7,998 bases of DNA from JBAZLV01 sp041650055 (GTDB lineage: Bacteria > Nitrospirota > UBA9217): contig JBAZLV010000065.1 in assembly GCA_041650055.1 (NCBI GenBank), positions 1-7,998 of the forward strand. The letters are read 5' to 3'. Positions 1 through 6,650 of this stretch are shown here, one piece after another (the stretch's first letter is position 1; each line of letters opens with the position of its first letter). The translations under genes were made by a program, and so were the position numbers. A model generated the notes under the pieces. That model did no database searches. It saw only the letters and a list, made by a program, of their open reading frames with translations, and was not told the origin of the DNA.

Positions 1-561
1 TTCCGCAAAAAAACCGGGATGCTTTTTCAGCATGGAGCCTTGATTAATTCACTGAGTGTGGGTGAAAATATCGCACTCCCGATTCGTGAACATACGTCTT
101 TGGACGATCACATCATCAAGATCATGGTCAAGATGAAACTGGAACTTGTGGGTTTGCGTGATTTCGAGGATTTATATCCGCGCCAGATCTCGGGCGGGAT
201 GCAAAAGCGGGTGGCACTTGCACGGGCACTTGCACTTGATCCGGAAATGGTTTTTTTCGATGAGCCGACATCCGGACTCGATCCCATTGTGGCTTCGGTC
301 ATTACCAAATTGATTGCTGATTTAAACCGGCTCCTGGGCATTACCTGTGTTGTGGTTACCCATACGGTGGAAGAAGCCATGGAAATTGCCGATAAGATCG
401 TGATTCTGTATATGGGTAAAGTGCTCGCGGAGGGGACCACGAAGGAAATTCTCGAGAGCACCAATCCCCTGGTCAGGCAGTTTATAACCGGCACGCCTGA
501 CGGGCCGATTTCGTTTCATGCATCAAGCAAGGATCTTCGGGAAGATCTCCTTCTTGATTAA
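1..561 (+). CDS. mlaF: MlaF/Ttg2A-like ABC transporter ATP-binding protein, 5' end cut by window edge
   Basis: This is the ATPase subunit of an Mla/Ttg2-type ABC importer-like complex, which drives phospholipid movement between inner and outer membranes on the cytoplasmic face. The reading frame is open from base 1, so the true start and the Walker A motif lie upstream of the window. Visible motifs, in order, are the Q-loop (FQHGAL, bases about 25-42), the ABC signature ISGGMQKR starting at base 187, Walker B with its catalytic glutamate (VFFDEP), the D-loop SGLDP and the H-loop histidine in VVTHTVEEA. The Q-loop context followed by LPIREHT, and the 'GGMQKRVALARAL' form of the signature, are typical of MlaF rather than other ABC ATPases. 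The mlaD-like gene follows 53 bases after the stop, supporting an mla operon in which the permease (mlaE) would be expected upstream. The family call is firm; the exact lipid substrate is not shown. Confidence 0.88.
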   Translation, partial: FRKKTGMLFQHGALINSLSVGENIALPIREHTSLDDHIIKIMVKMKLELVGLRDFEDLYPRQISGGMQKRVALARALALDPEMVFFDEPTSGLDPIVASVITKLIADLNRLLGITCVVVTHTVEEAMEIADKIVILYMGKVLAEGTTKEILESTNPLVRQFITGTPDGPISFHASSKDLREDLLLD

Positions 562-603
562 GAGCTGTTTTAAAATGGTTAGAAGTTATGTCTGATTGTT
601 CTT

Positions 604-609
604 GAGGAG
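604..609 (+). promoter_or_regulatory. Shine-Dalgarno that fixes the mlaD start
   Basis: GAGGAG lies 5 bases upstream of ATG 615. A possible GTG start at 609 overlaps this motif and so cannot use it. ATG 615 is therefore the preferred start. Confidence 0.7.
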
Positions 610-614
610 TGTGT

Positions 615-1415
615 ATGGAATATCGGCGCGATGAAATACGAGCGGGAATCTTTCTCTTGATTTCATTCAGCATTCTCGTGGTCATGGTTTTTGCCGTGAG
701 CGACATTCAAAGTCTTTTTAAAAAGAAAAAAGATATACGGGTCCTCTTTCAATACAGTGATGGCATTGAAATGGATGCGCCGGTCCGGTTTTCCGGCGTA
801 AAAATAGGAAGAATAAAGAATATCAGGGTTGCTCCTGAATTGGGAGACCGGGCTGAACTTACGTTGAGCATCTACCGTGATACCGTCATAAAAACGGATA
901 CCAAGGCATCAATCAGGACGCTTGGACTGGTTGGAGGCAAGTATGTCGAACTGACTGGTGGTTCACCTCAGGCAAAACCACTGCCGCCCGATGCCGTTCT
1001 GGTCGGGGAAGAATCCATGAAGCTCGAGGATATTACCAAAATTGCGGTTGATGTGATTGCGCGACTGAATAAAATTGCTGAAAATCTTGACCGTGTTTTG
1101 GGTGATCCCGCGATTGCACGATCATTGCGGACAACCATTCAAAATCTACATGAAACCACGGACAACATAAAAGTCATGACCTCAAGCAAGGAAGAGGTTG
1201 CACGCGGCATGAAGATGCTGCCGGATATTTTGAAAAAACTTGATGAAAGTTCGAATAATCTTAAAGCGATAACCGAGAGAACTGACAAATTGATTGGTGA
1301 TAACAGAAAGAATATCGATCTTATGATCGAAGGGTTTACTGATATGTCAAAAAATCTGAAAGAAGCTTCTGAGGATGTGAAACGCCATCCCTGGAAACTC
1401 CTCAGAAAACCCTGA
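615..1415 (+). CDS. mlaD: MlaD-like MCE-domain lipid transport protein
   Basis: This is the substrate-binding MCE protein of an Mla-type lipid transporter. It is anchored in the inner membrane with its body in the periplasm. The 266-residue product starts at ATG 615, chosen from the GAGGAG upstream. A single membrane segment lies at about residues 10-29 (GIFLLISFSILVVMVFAV). The MCE domain spans about 40-117, with the usual features: VRFSGVKIGRI after a 'YSDGIEMDAP' turn, the charged 'IRTLGLVGGKYVEL' segment and the final GG. Residues about 135-255 are predicted helical and rich in Asn, Lys and Leu, as in MCE proteins that extend a helical bundle or tube. The C-terminus ends HPWKLLRKP, a tail commonly seen in this group. 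It follows the MlaF-like ATPase and precedes hisS by 45 bases. No signal-peptidase site is apparent, so the membrane helix is probably retained. Confidence 0.88.
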   Translation: MEYRRDEIRAGIFLLISFSILVVMVFAVSDIQSLFKKKKDIRVLFQYSDGIEMDAPVRFSGVKIGRIKNIRVAPELGDRAELTLSIYRDTVIKTDTKASIRTLGLVGGKYVELTGGSPQAKPLPPDAVLVGEESMKLEDITKIAVDVIARLNKIAENLDRVLGDPAIARSLRTTIQNLHETTDNIKVMTSSKEEVARGMKMLPDILKKLDESSNNLKAITERTDKLIGDNRKNIDLMIEGFTDMSKNLKEASEDVKRHPWKLLRKP

Positions 1416-1448
1416 TTGAGTCGTGTAAACATATCAGAATCAGTTCGT

Positions 1449-1455
1449 AAAGGAG
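1449..1455 (+). promoter_or_regulatory. Strong Shine-Dalgarno of hisS
   Basis: AAAGGAG lies 5 bases before ATG 1461 and supports that start. Confidence 0.75.
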
Positions 1456-1460
1456 TATGA

Positions 1461-2711
1461 ATGTCTATCCAGGCGATCAAGGGCGTGAAGGACATCCTTC
1501 CCCATGACATGCCGCTCTGGCATCATCTTGAAAAAACCGCTCGAACCTTGTTTGAAACATACGGTTTTGCGGAAATTCGTGTTCCTGTTTTCGAATATAC
1601 CGAGCTTTTTGCGCGGAGTATCGGCGTTTCAACGGATATTGTTGAAAAGGAAATGTATACCTTTGAAGACCGAGACGGGAAAAAAATCACGCTCCGTCCA
1701 GAAGGGACTGCAGGTGTTGTTCGTGCCTATGTCGAACACAACCTGCATGCGTTAGGTTCCCTTGCGAAGTTCTATTATCTGGGGCCGATGTTTCGGCATG
1801 AACGGCCGCAGAAAGGCAGATACCGGCAATTTTACCAGATCGGCGTCGAGGCACTGGGACTGGATAACCCGTCTATCGATGTCGAAATTATTTCCATGCT
1901 CCATACGTTATTTGAAAGACTCGCAGTCAGTAATTTGAAATTGCAGATCAATTCGCTGGGAGACAGCGCATGCAGGGATTCGTATCGGACAGCGCTGAAG
2001 GAGTATCTCAAGAAGAAACTTCCCTCTCTTTGCTCGAATTGCCAGCGTCGGTATGAGACTAATCCTCTTCGAGTGCTTGACTGCAAGGCGGATGCTCCGA
2101 AATTTGAAGATTCACCCGTGATGCTGGATCATTTGTGCGATGCATGCCGTTCTCATTTTGAAAACGTCAAGAACCGTTTAGCAGTGCTTGGCGTTCCATT
2201 TGAAGTTAATCCCCGTCTTGTGCGTGGTCTTGATTATTACACACGTACCACCTTCGAGCTGGTTATGCCGCATGAAGGCGCTCAGAACACGGTTGCCGCC
2301 GGAGGCAGGTATGACGGCCTGGTACAGGAAATCGGAGGTCCGGCAACACCGGGAATCGGTTTTGCGCTTGGGATGGAACGAACAATATCACTTTTGCATG
2401 CTGACGCAATTACGGGTTCAAAACCGTCCTTGTATGTTGCTGCGCTCGGAACAGATGCGGTTCTCTTTACTCTCCCGATCATTCATACGCTGAGATCGAA
2501 AGGACTGCGGGTTGATACCGATTATTCCGGTACGAGCCTCAAGAGCCAGATGAAAAAAGCGGATAAGTCAGGCGCTGAACATGCCCTGATTATCGGCGAA
2601 GAAGAAATGAAAAACAATCGCGCCATTCTTCGCAACATGAGAACCAAAGAACAACGCGATATTCCGCTCAATGACGCTGCTGAACACCTCGCAGTATTAC
2701 TCCTGTCTTGA
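1461..2711 (+). CDS. hisS: Histidyl-tRNA synthetase
   Basis: A class II aminoacyl-tRNA synthetase that charges tRNA-His with histidine in the cytoplasm. The 416-residue length is normal for bacterial HisRS. Visible features are the N-terminal 'IKGVKDILP' (5-14), LRPEGTAG (78-85), class II motif 2 around FRHERPQKGRYRQF (111-124), the HisRS-specific histidine-binding segment LVRGLDYYTRTTFE (253-266), AAGGRYDGL (279-287) and motif 3 GIGFALGMER (298-307). The anticodon-binding domain occupies about 323-416. The insertion domain carries a Cys set (C191, C194, C208, C226, C229), the CxxC...C...CxxC pattern common in bacterial HisRS and possibly structural. Start ATG 1461 is supported by AAAGGAG. 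No truncation or missing catalytic residue is apparent. It may be co-transcribed with the mla genes, since the 45-base gap has no visible terminator. Confidence 0.97.
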   Translation: MSIQAIKGVKDILPHDMPLWHHLEKTARTLFETYGFAEIRVPVFEYTELFARSIGVSTDIVEKEMYTFEDRDGKKITLRPEGTAGVVRAYVEHNLHALGSLAKFYYLGPMFRHERPQKGRYRQFYQIGVEALGLDNPSIDVEIISMLHTLFERLAVSNLKLQINSLGDSACRDSYRTALKEYLKKKLPSLCSNCQRRYETNPLRVLDCKADAPKFEDSPVMLDHLCDACRSHFENVKNRLAVLGVPFEVNPRLVRGLDYYTRTTFELVMPHEGAQNTVAAGGRYDGLVQEIGGPATPGIGFALGMERTISLLHADAITGSKPSLYVAALGTDAVLFTLPIIHTLRSKGLRVDTDYSGTSLKSQMKKADKSGAEHALIIGEEEMKNNRAILRNMRTKEQRDIPLNDAAEHLAVLLLS

Positions 2712-2789
2712 ATATAAGAATTTTCACTGATGCCTGATTTTCAGTAGATTTCGCTGATATCCGGTTTTCGATTGCAAACACCAGATATT

Positions 2790-2798
2790 TATGATAAT
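2790..2798 (+). promoter_or_regulatory. Candidate -10 element just upstream of the phosphohexomutase homologue
   Basis: The overlapping hexamers TATGAT (2790-2795) and GATAAT (2793-2798) each match the sigma-70 -10 consensus at five of six positions. A weak -35 candidate, TTGCAA, lies at 2772-2777, but its spacing of about 15 bases to GATAAT is short. If used, transcription would start only a few bases before ATG 2810, giving a nearly leaderless message. That would fit the absence of a Shine-Dalgarno there. This is inference from motifs in an AT-rich stretch, where chance matches are frequent. Confidence 0.25.
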
Positions 2799-2809
2799 TT
2801 TTTATTTAT

Positions 2810-4240
2810 ATGGCAATCGAAAAGATACAATTCACTGGATCAAGCTGGTGCGGAATTCTTGCAGATGATTTCACGCTGCCGAGATGCAGGGTTGTCAGTC
2901 AGGCGATTGCAGAACACCTTGTTTCCACGGGATTGCAACAGAAAGGCATCCTTATCGGTTATGATACCCGCTTTATGTCAGAACGATTTGCCGAAGAATG
3001 TGCTCTGATTTGTGCGGCAAACGGTATTCCCGTCTATCTTTCGAACAGAGATGCCCCCATACCTGCGATTACCTTCGAAATAAACCGAAGAAAGGCTGGT
3101 TGCGGCATTGCCGTCACTGCCGGTCAACAGCTTCCTTATCAGAGCGGCCTTACACTATTTTCAGAATCAGGAAGACCCGCTGATCAGGAAACAATCAAAT
3201 TAATTGAAACACAGGCAAATGCACTTTGGGAGAAAGGGAACTCCTTAACACTTTCCACGCACGAGCAGAGAGACCAGGGACTGGTTGAGAATGTTGACCT
3301 TCGAAAATCCTATCTTGATGATCTGAAGAAACGACTCGATCTCGATAGCATCAAAAAATCCAAATTGCGGATCGCAGTTGATCTTTTCTACGGCACGGCA
3401 CGAGAGTATCTTGACAGCATGCTGCAGGATGCGGGCTGTCAAACGACGATTATTCATGGACATCGTGATCCTCTGTTCGGGAAACAAACCCTGGATTTTT
3501 GTCATACCCATCCCGATGAACTGTCCGTTCTGCTCAAAAAGGGTCGGTTTGATTTTGGCATTGCAATCGATGCGAAAGCCGAATGTTTTCGAATTCTGGA
3601 CGCAGAGGGCTCTCTGATTCAGCCTCATCAGATTTTAGCTTTGATTCTTGATTATCTTTGCAGAACCCGACATTGGAAGGGCGGCGCCGCCCGGTCTCTT
3701 GCCACCTCGCATCTTATCGATGCCGTGGCCAAGAAACACGGGATTGAAGTATATGAGACCGGCATGGGTTTCAAGGAAATCGGGGACTTGCTCGTTCAGG
3801 GGAAGATTCTTTTCGGCGGAGAAGAGAACGCAGGATTGACGGTTAAGGATCATATTCCTGAAAAAGACGGCATTTTGGCCTGCATGCTTGTCGCAGAATG
3901 CGTTGCAGCGGAACGGAAATCTCTGAAAGAACTGCTGAAACAATTGTCAAAGGAAGTGGGAAGCATTTCGCATACGCATGTTTCCGTGTCCTTTCAGGAA
4001 ACTGACCGAAAATCGATTCAGCAACGACTGAATCAACCGAGGAACGAATTCGGTGGTTTGCGGGTGAAAGGGAAAAAAACAACTGCAGATGGAATCAAAT
4101 ACATGCTGGAAGACGACAGCTGGGTTCTTATATGGATTGCTGACAAGGAACCTGCTGCACGAGTCTATGCGGAAGGTTTATCTGACGAAACTGTTCAGGC
4201 TTTGATCACTGCCGGACATAAAATAGTCTGCACCAAATAA
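2810..4240 (+). CDS. Phosphoglucomutase/phosphomannomutase-family protein with degenerate active site (probable pseudoenzyme)
   Basis: A 476-residue homologue of the alpha-D-phosphohexomutases, which move phosphate between C1 and C6 of hexoses through a phosphoserine. All four domains can be followed: IQFTGSSWCGILADDFT near the N-terminus (6-22), GILIGYDTR (46-54), FDFGIAIDAKAE (247-258), TSHLIDAVAKKHGIEVYET (299-317), GFKEIGDLL (320-328), GGEENAGL (336-343) with HIPEKDGILA (348-357), and SWVLIWIADKEPAARVYAEG (437-456). The key loops are altered. The family TASHNP phosphoserine loop reads T-A-G105-Q-Q-L. The metal loop DGDxDR reads D254-A-K-A-E-C259. The phosphate loop RPSGTEP reads W442-I-A-D-K-E-P448. 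The Arg of WRG is C14, and GEESGG is GEENAG. A normal mutase is therefore unlikely. ATG 2810 is chosen because in-frame stops lie at 2792 and 2795 and the N-terminus matches the family. No Shine-Dalgarno is seen. It lies between hisS and eno. The frame is intact, so a retained binding or regulatory role is inferred; substrate and function are unknown. Confidence 0.85.
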   Translation: MAIEKIQFTGSSWCGILADDFTLPRCRVVSQAIAEHLVSTGLQQKGILIGYDTRFMSERFAEECALICAANGIPVYLSNRDAPIPAITFEINRRKAGCGIAVTAGQQLPYQSGLTLFSESGRPADQETIKLIETQANALWEKGNSLTLSTHEQRDQGLVENVDLRKSYLDDLKKRLDLDSIKKSKLRIAVDLFYGTAREYLDSMLQDAGCQTTIIHGHRDPLFGKQTLDFCHTHPDELSVLLKKGRFDFGIAIDAKAECFRILDAEGSLIQPHQILALILDYLCRTRHWKGGAARSLATSHLIDAVAKKHGIEVYETGMGFKEIGDLLVQGKILFGGEENAGLTVKDHIPEKDGILACMLVAECVAAERKSLKELLKQLSKEVGSISHTHVSVSFQETDRKSIQQRLNQPRNEFGGLRVKGKKTTADGIKYMLEDDSWVLIWIADKEPAARVYAEGLSDETVQALITAGHKIVCTK

Positions 4241-4265
4241 AAGTTCGATGTCAGAATTTTCGTAA

Positions 4266-4273
4266 GAGGAGGA
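4266..4273 (+). promoter_or_regulatory. Strong Shine-Dalgarno of eno
   Basis: GAGGAGGA ends three bases before ATG 4277 (4 bases after the AGGAGG core). It predicts efficient translation, as expected for a highly expressed glycolytic enzyme. Confidence 0.7.
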
Positions 4274-4276
4274 AGC

Positions 4277-5560
4277 ATGAGTGAAATTATCGATGTGTAT
4301 GCACGTGAAGTTCTGGATTCGCGAGGCAATCCAACGGTCGAGGCTGATGTAATTCTTGAAAGTGGCGCATTTGGCCGCGTGATTGTGCCGAGCGGCGCAT
4401 CAACTGGGGAACGGGAAGCGCTTGAACTTCGCGATGGCGGGCCCCGGTATCTGGGTAAGGGTGTGCGGAAGGCTGTTGCCAATATCATTGAAATTATTGG
4501 ACCGGCGATATCGGGAATGGATGCTACGGAACAGACTGTTATTGACCGCACGATGATCGAGCTGGATGGAACGGAGAACAAGGGAACACTTGGTGCAAAT
4601 GCGATCCTTGCAGTCTCTCTTGCCGTGGCAAAAGCAGCGGCGGAGGACACCGGGCTCCCGCTGTATCACTATCTTGGCGGGCCAAACGCGAAGGAACTGC
4701 CGGTACCCATGATGAACGTAATGAACGGGGGTGCTCATGCTGACAACAATGTCGATATTCAGGAATTCATGATTATTCCTGCAGGGGCAGATACCTGCAC
4801 CGAGGCAATACGTACTGGCGCAGAAATTTTTCATACGCTGAAATCTGTTTTGAAAAAGAAAGGATACAACACCGCGGTCGGGGATGAAGGCGGTTTTGCT
4901 CCCAATCTTAAATCGAATGAAGAGGCAGTTCAGGTCATTCTTGAGGCAATAGAAAAAGCAGGGTATCATCCGGGTCAGGACGTGTTCCTGGGATTGGACG
5001 CGGCTGCAAGTGAATTTTTTGAAAACGGCGTGTATGATCTGAAAGGCGAAGGGAAAAAGAAAACATCGGAAGAGATGGTTGCCTTTTATGAAGAATGGGT
5101 CAGGAAATATCCTATTATTACCATCGAGGATGGTATGTCAGAAAAAGATTGGAAGGGATGGAAACTGCTGACTGACCGGCTGGGAAAGAAAATCCAGCTT
5201 GTGGGTGATGATATTTTTGTTACCAATACATCCATCTTGCAGAAGGGGATAGCAGAAGGAATTGCAAATTCCATTCTGATCAAGCTGAACCAAATCGGGA
5301 CGCTTACCGAAACGTTTGATGCAATCGAAATGGCGAAGCGGGCAGGATATACGGCGGTGGTATCCCATCGATCAGGTGAAAGCGAGGATGCGACCATTGC
5401 CGATCTTTCCGTTGCAACTAATGCGGGACAGATCAAGACAGGTTCGCTTTCTCGGACGGACCGGATTGCAAAATATAATCAGCTTATTCGTATCGAAGAA
5501 GAGCTTGGTGACGCTGCATTATATCGAGGCAGGGACGTTTTTTATAGCATAAAAAAATAA
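4277..5560 (+). CDS. eno: Enolase (2-phosphoglycerate dehydratase)
   Basis: This enzyme converts 2-phosphoglycerate to phosphoenolpyruvate in glycolysis and the reverse in gluconeogenesis, in the cytoplasm and with Mg2+. The 427 residues match the usual bacterial length. The N-terminal domain has AREVLDSRGNPTVEADV (9-25) and the mobile loop PSGASTGEREALELRDG (38-54). NGGAHADNNVDIQEF (150-164) holds the conserved His154. The acid/base pair is represented by Glu204 in GDEGGFAPN and Lys336 in LIKLNQIGT. Metal ligands are Asp241 (GLDAAASEF), Glu284 (IEDGM) and Asp311 (GDDIFVTN). The SHRSGESED segment (363-371) and KTGSLSRTDRIAKYNQL complete the signature. By these residues it looks fully active. 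It lies 36 bases after the phosphohexomutase homologue, is preceded by a strong ribosome binding site, and is closed by an intrinsic terminator. Confidence 0.98.
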   Translation: MSEIIDVYAREVLDSRGNPTVEADVILESGAFGRVIVPSGASTGEREALELRDGGPRYLGKGVRKAVANIIEIIGPAISGMDATEQTVIDRTMIELDGTENKGTLGANAILAVSLAVAKAAAEDTGLPLYHYLGGPNAKELPVPMMNVMNGGAHADNNVDIQEFMIIPAGADTCTEAIRTGAEIFHTLKSVLKKKGYNTAVGDEGGFAPNLKSNEEAVQVILEAIEKAGYHPGQDVFLGLDAAASEFFENGVYDLKGEGKKKTSEEMVAFYEEWVRKYPIITIEDGMSEKDWKGWKLLTDRLGKKIQLVGDDIFVTNTSILQKGIAEGIANSILIKLNQIGTLTETFDAIEMAKRAGYTAVVSHRSGESEDATIADLSVATNAGQIKTGSLSRTDRIAKYNQLIRIEEELGDAALYRGRDVFYSIKK

Positions 5561-5566
5561 CAGTAG

Positions 5567-5610
5567 GAGAGACAGGAAGCGAATAATTCCTTTCCTGTCT
5601 CTCTTTTTTT
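5567..5610 (+). terminator. Rho-independent terminator after eno
   Basis: A perfect 12-bp stem is formed by GAGAGACAGGAA (5567-5578) and TTCCTGTCTCTC (5592-5603). A 13-base loop separates the arms and seven T follow at 5604-5610. It begins six bases after the eno stop codon and ends the plus-strand block before the metallopeptidase gene. Confidence 0.88.
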
Positions 5611-5630
5611 CTTTTTCTCCCAAATATATT

Positions 5631-6029
5631 ATGGATCGATCCGCTTTTAAAAAACTGGTTCAGCACTCATTGCGCCGGTTGCCGCGCAAGTTCAAACAAA
5701 GGCTTAAAAACGTTACCGTCGAGATAGAAGATGTTCCCTCTCAAGCCCTATTGCGTGATGTGGGTGTGAAAACGGGAATGCTTTTCGGATTATATCATGG
5801 TGTTCCGCTTCCAGAGCGAGAATGGAATTATGGGAATGCGCTTCCTGATCGCATTTTTATATATCAGCAGCCGATCGAATCGGCGGCTTCATCGCCAGAT
5901 GAAATAGAAGAAATTGTTCTGGAAACAGTCATGCATGAAATCGGACATTATTTCGGATTTGAGGATGATGAATTGTATAAAATAGAATACGAGAAAAAAA
6001 ACGCTCTCAGAAAAAAACCAAGGGCGTGA
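5631..6029 (+). CDS. Small zincin-like metallopeptidase family protein (PF06262-like, MMP-type)
   Basis: A 132-residue predicted cytoplasmic protein with no signal peptide or membrane segment. The zinc motif is HEIGHYFGFEDDEL, with His102, Glu103 and His106 as the HExxH core and Asp112 as the probable third ligand. This matches the widespread small bacterial family that reads HEIxHHFGxxDxxL. The N-terminal part (FKKLVQHSLRRLP, then VTVEIEDVPS at 28-37) and the central LFGLYHGVPLPER also fit the family, and the length is typical. The biological substrate of this family is not established. Start ATG 5631 fits the family N-terminus, but no Shine-Dalgarno precedes it, only AT-rich sequence directly after the eno terminator. 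Expression may rely on read-through or an unseen promoter. Its 3' end lies three bases from the stop of the convergent nucleotidyltransferase gene. Confidence 0.85.
   Translation: MDRSAFKKLVQHSLRRLPRKFKQRLKNVTVEIEDVPSQALLRDVGVKTGMLFGLYHGVPLPEREWNYGNALPDRIFIYQQPIESAASSPDEIEEIVLETVMHEIGHYFGFEDDELYKIEYEKKNALRKKPRA
5994..6027 (-). terminator. Weak candidate terminator for the convergent minus-strand genes
   Basis: Read on the minus strand, ACGC (from 6027) pairs with GCGT (to 6001), and two further pairs lie inside an A-C mismatch. A run of seven T follows (6000 back to 5994). On the plus strand the same arms pair over 7 bp with one G-U wobble, but the T run (6036-6044) comes nine bases late. 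It lies inside the 3' end of the metallopeptidase gene. The stem is short, so this is tentative. Confidence 0.33.
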
Positions 6030-6032
6030 GGA

Positions 6033-6560
6033 TTATTTTTTTTTCTTCCGCGTTATTGCCTTCTCTTGGGTTCCCTTTGCGCAAGAATCATTCGTAGTAA
6101 GAATTTTCTCAATCATTCCCGTTGTTGATGAACCTTCGACATATCCTACGGTAACAACTTTGCCGCCTCGTGCTTCAACAGTGTCACGGCCTATGATTTT
6201 TTCAATCGGCCAATCACCACCCTTGACGAGAACATCGGGCTGCAGTTCGGAAATAAGACGTCCGGGATCGAGTTCCTGAAAGAGGATTATAAAGTCGACC
6301 GGCTCAAGGCAAGCAAGAACTTCCATGCGATCCGTTTCGCTGTTTACCGGTCGTTTGTCCCCCTTAAGAGCGCGAACAGAAGTATCGCTGTTCACTCCGA
6401 CGATCAGTATGTCGCCAAAGGATTTTGCTTTTCGAAGGTATCGGGTATGACCGGTATGGATCAGGTCAAAACAGCCGTTGGTAAAGACGATTTTTTTTCC
6501 TGTTGCCCGCAACATATCGAGCATCGGTCGAAGCCTCGACACGGTCATGATTTTTTGCAT
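6033..6560 (-). CDS. rfaE2: D-glycero-beta-D-manno-heptose 1-phosphate nucleotidyltransferase-like protein (RfaE2/HldE C-terminal type)
   Basis: A nucleotidyltransferase of the cytidylyltransferase-like superfamily, the stand-alone equivalent of the HldE C-terminal domain. It activates heptose 1-phosphate to the ADP-sugar (or a related NDP-sugar) for LPS core or other surface glycans, in the cytoplasm. With the start at 6560 the protein has 175 residues. KKIVFTNGCFDLIHTGHTRYL carries the HxGH nucleotide-binding motif (His35, His38), followed by LIVGVNSDTSVRALKG, RPVNSETDRMEVLACLEPVDF, DVLVKGGDW and the C-terminal EGSSTTGMIEKI. ATG 6560 is chosen because MQKIMTVSRLRPM matches the family's short N-terminus. 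A TTG at 6647 would add 29 atypical residues but would start three bases after the stop of the upstream gene. Neither has a clear Shine-Dalgarno. The Lys-rich tail ends in four Lys encoded across nine consecutive A, next to the stop. The kinase partner is not in the window. Confidence 0.9.
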   Translation of the reverse strand: MQKIMTVSRLRPMLDMLRATGKKIVFTNGCFDLIHTGHTRYLRKAKSFGDILIVGVNSDTSVRALKGDKRPVNSETDRMEVLACLEPVDFIILFQELDPGRLISELQPDVLVKGGDWPIEKIIGRDTVEARGGKVVTVGYVEGSSTTGMIEKILTTNDSCAKGTQEKAITRKKKK

Positions 6561-6650
6561 GAGAGATTTTACTATAAAGTCAACAGGATTACAAGAATGG
6601 ATTCGCTGGATGGATAACAAGCAAAACCGTTTCAACAGAAGCGGCAATAC

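Noticed and set aside
609..614. GTG 609 as the mlaD start
   Set aside because: It overlaps the GAGGAG ribosome binding motif. ATG 615 has proper spacing.
2726..2745. Possible terminator hairpin after hisS (ACTGA / TCAGT)
   Set aside because: Only five pairs, no GC-rich stem and no following T run. It is not a convincing intrinsic terminator.
2810..4240. Calling the phosphohexomutase homologue a pseudogene
   Set aside because: The frame is uninterrupted, length is normal and structural motifs are kept to the C-terminus. Active-site loss without decay fits a pseudoenzyme better.
4195..4969. Long minus-strand open frames opposite eno
   Set aside because: They are antisense shadows of a strongly conserved enolase gene, with low-complexity Ser/Arg-rich or unrecognisable translations and no ribosome binding sites.
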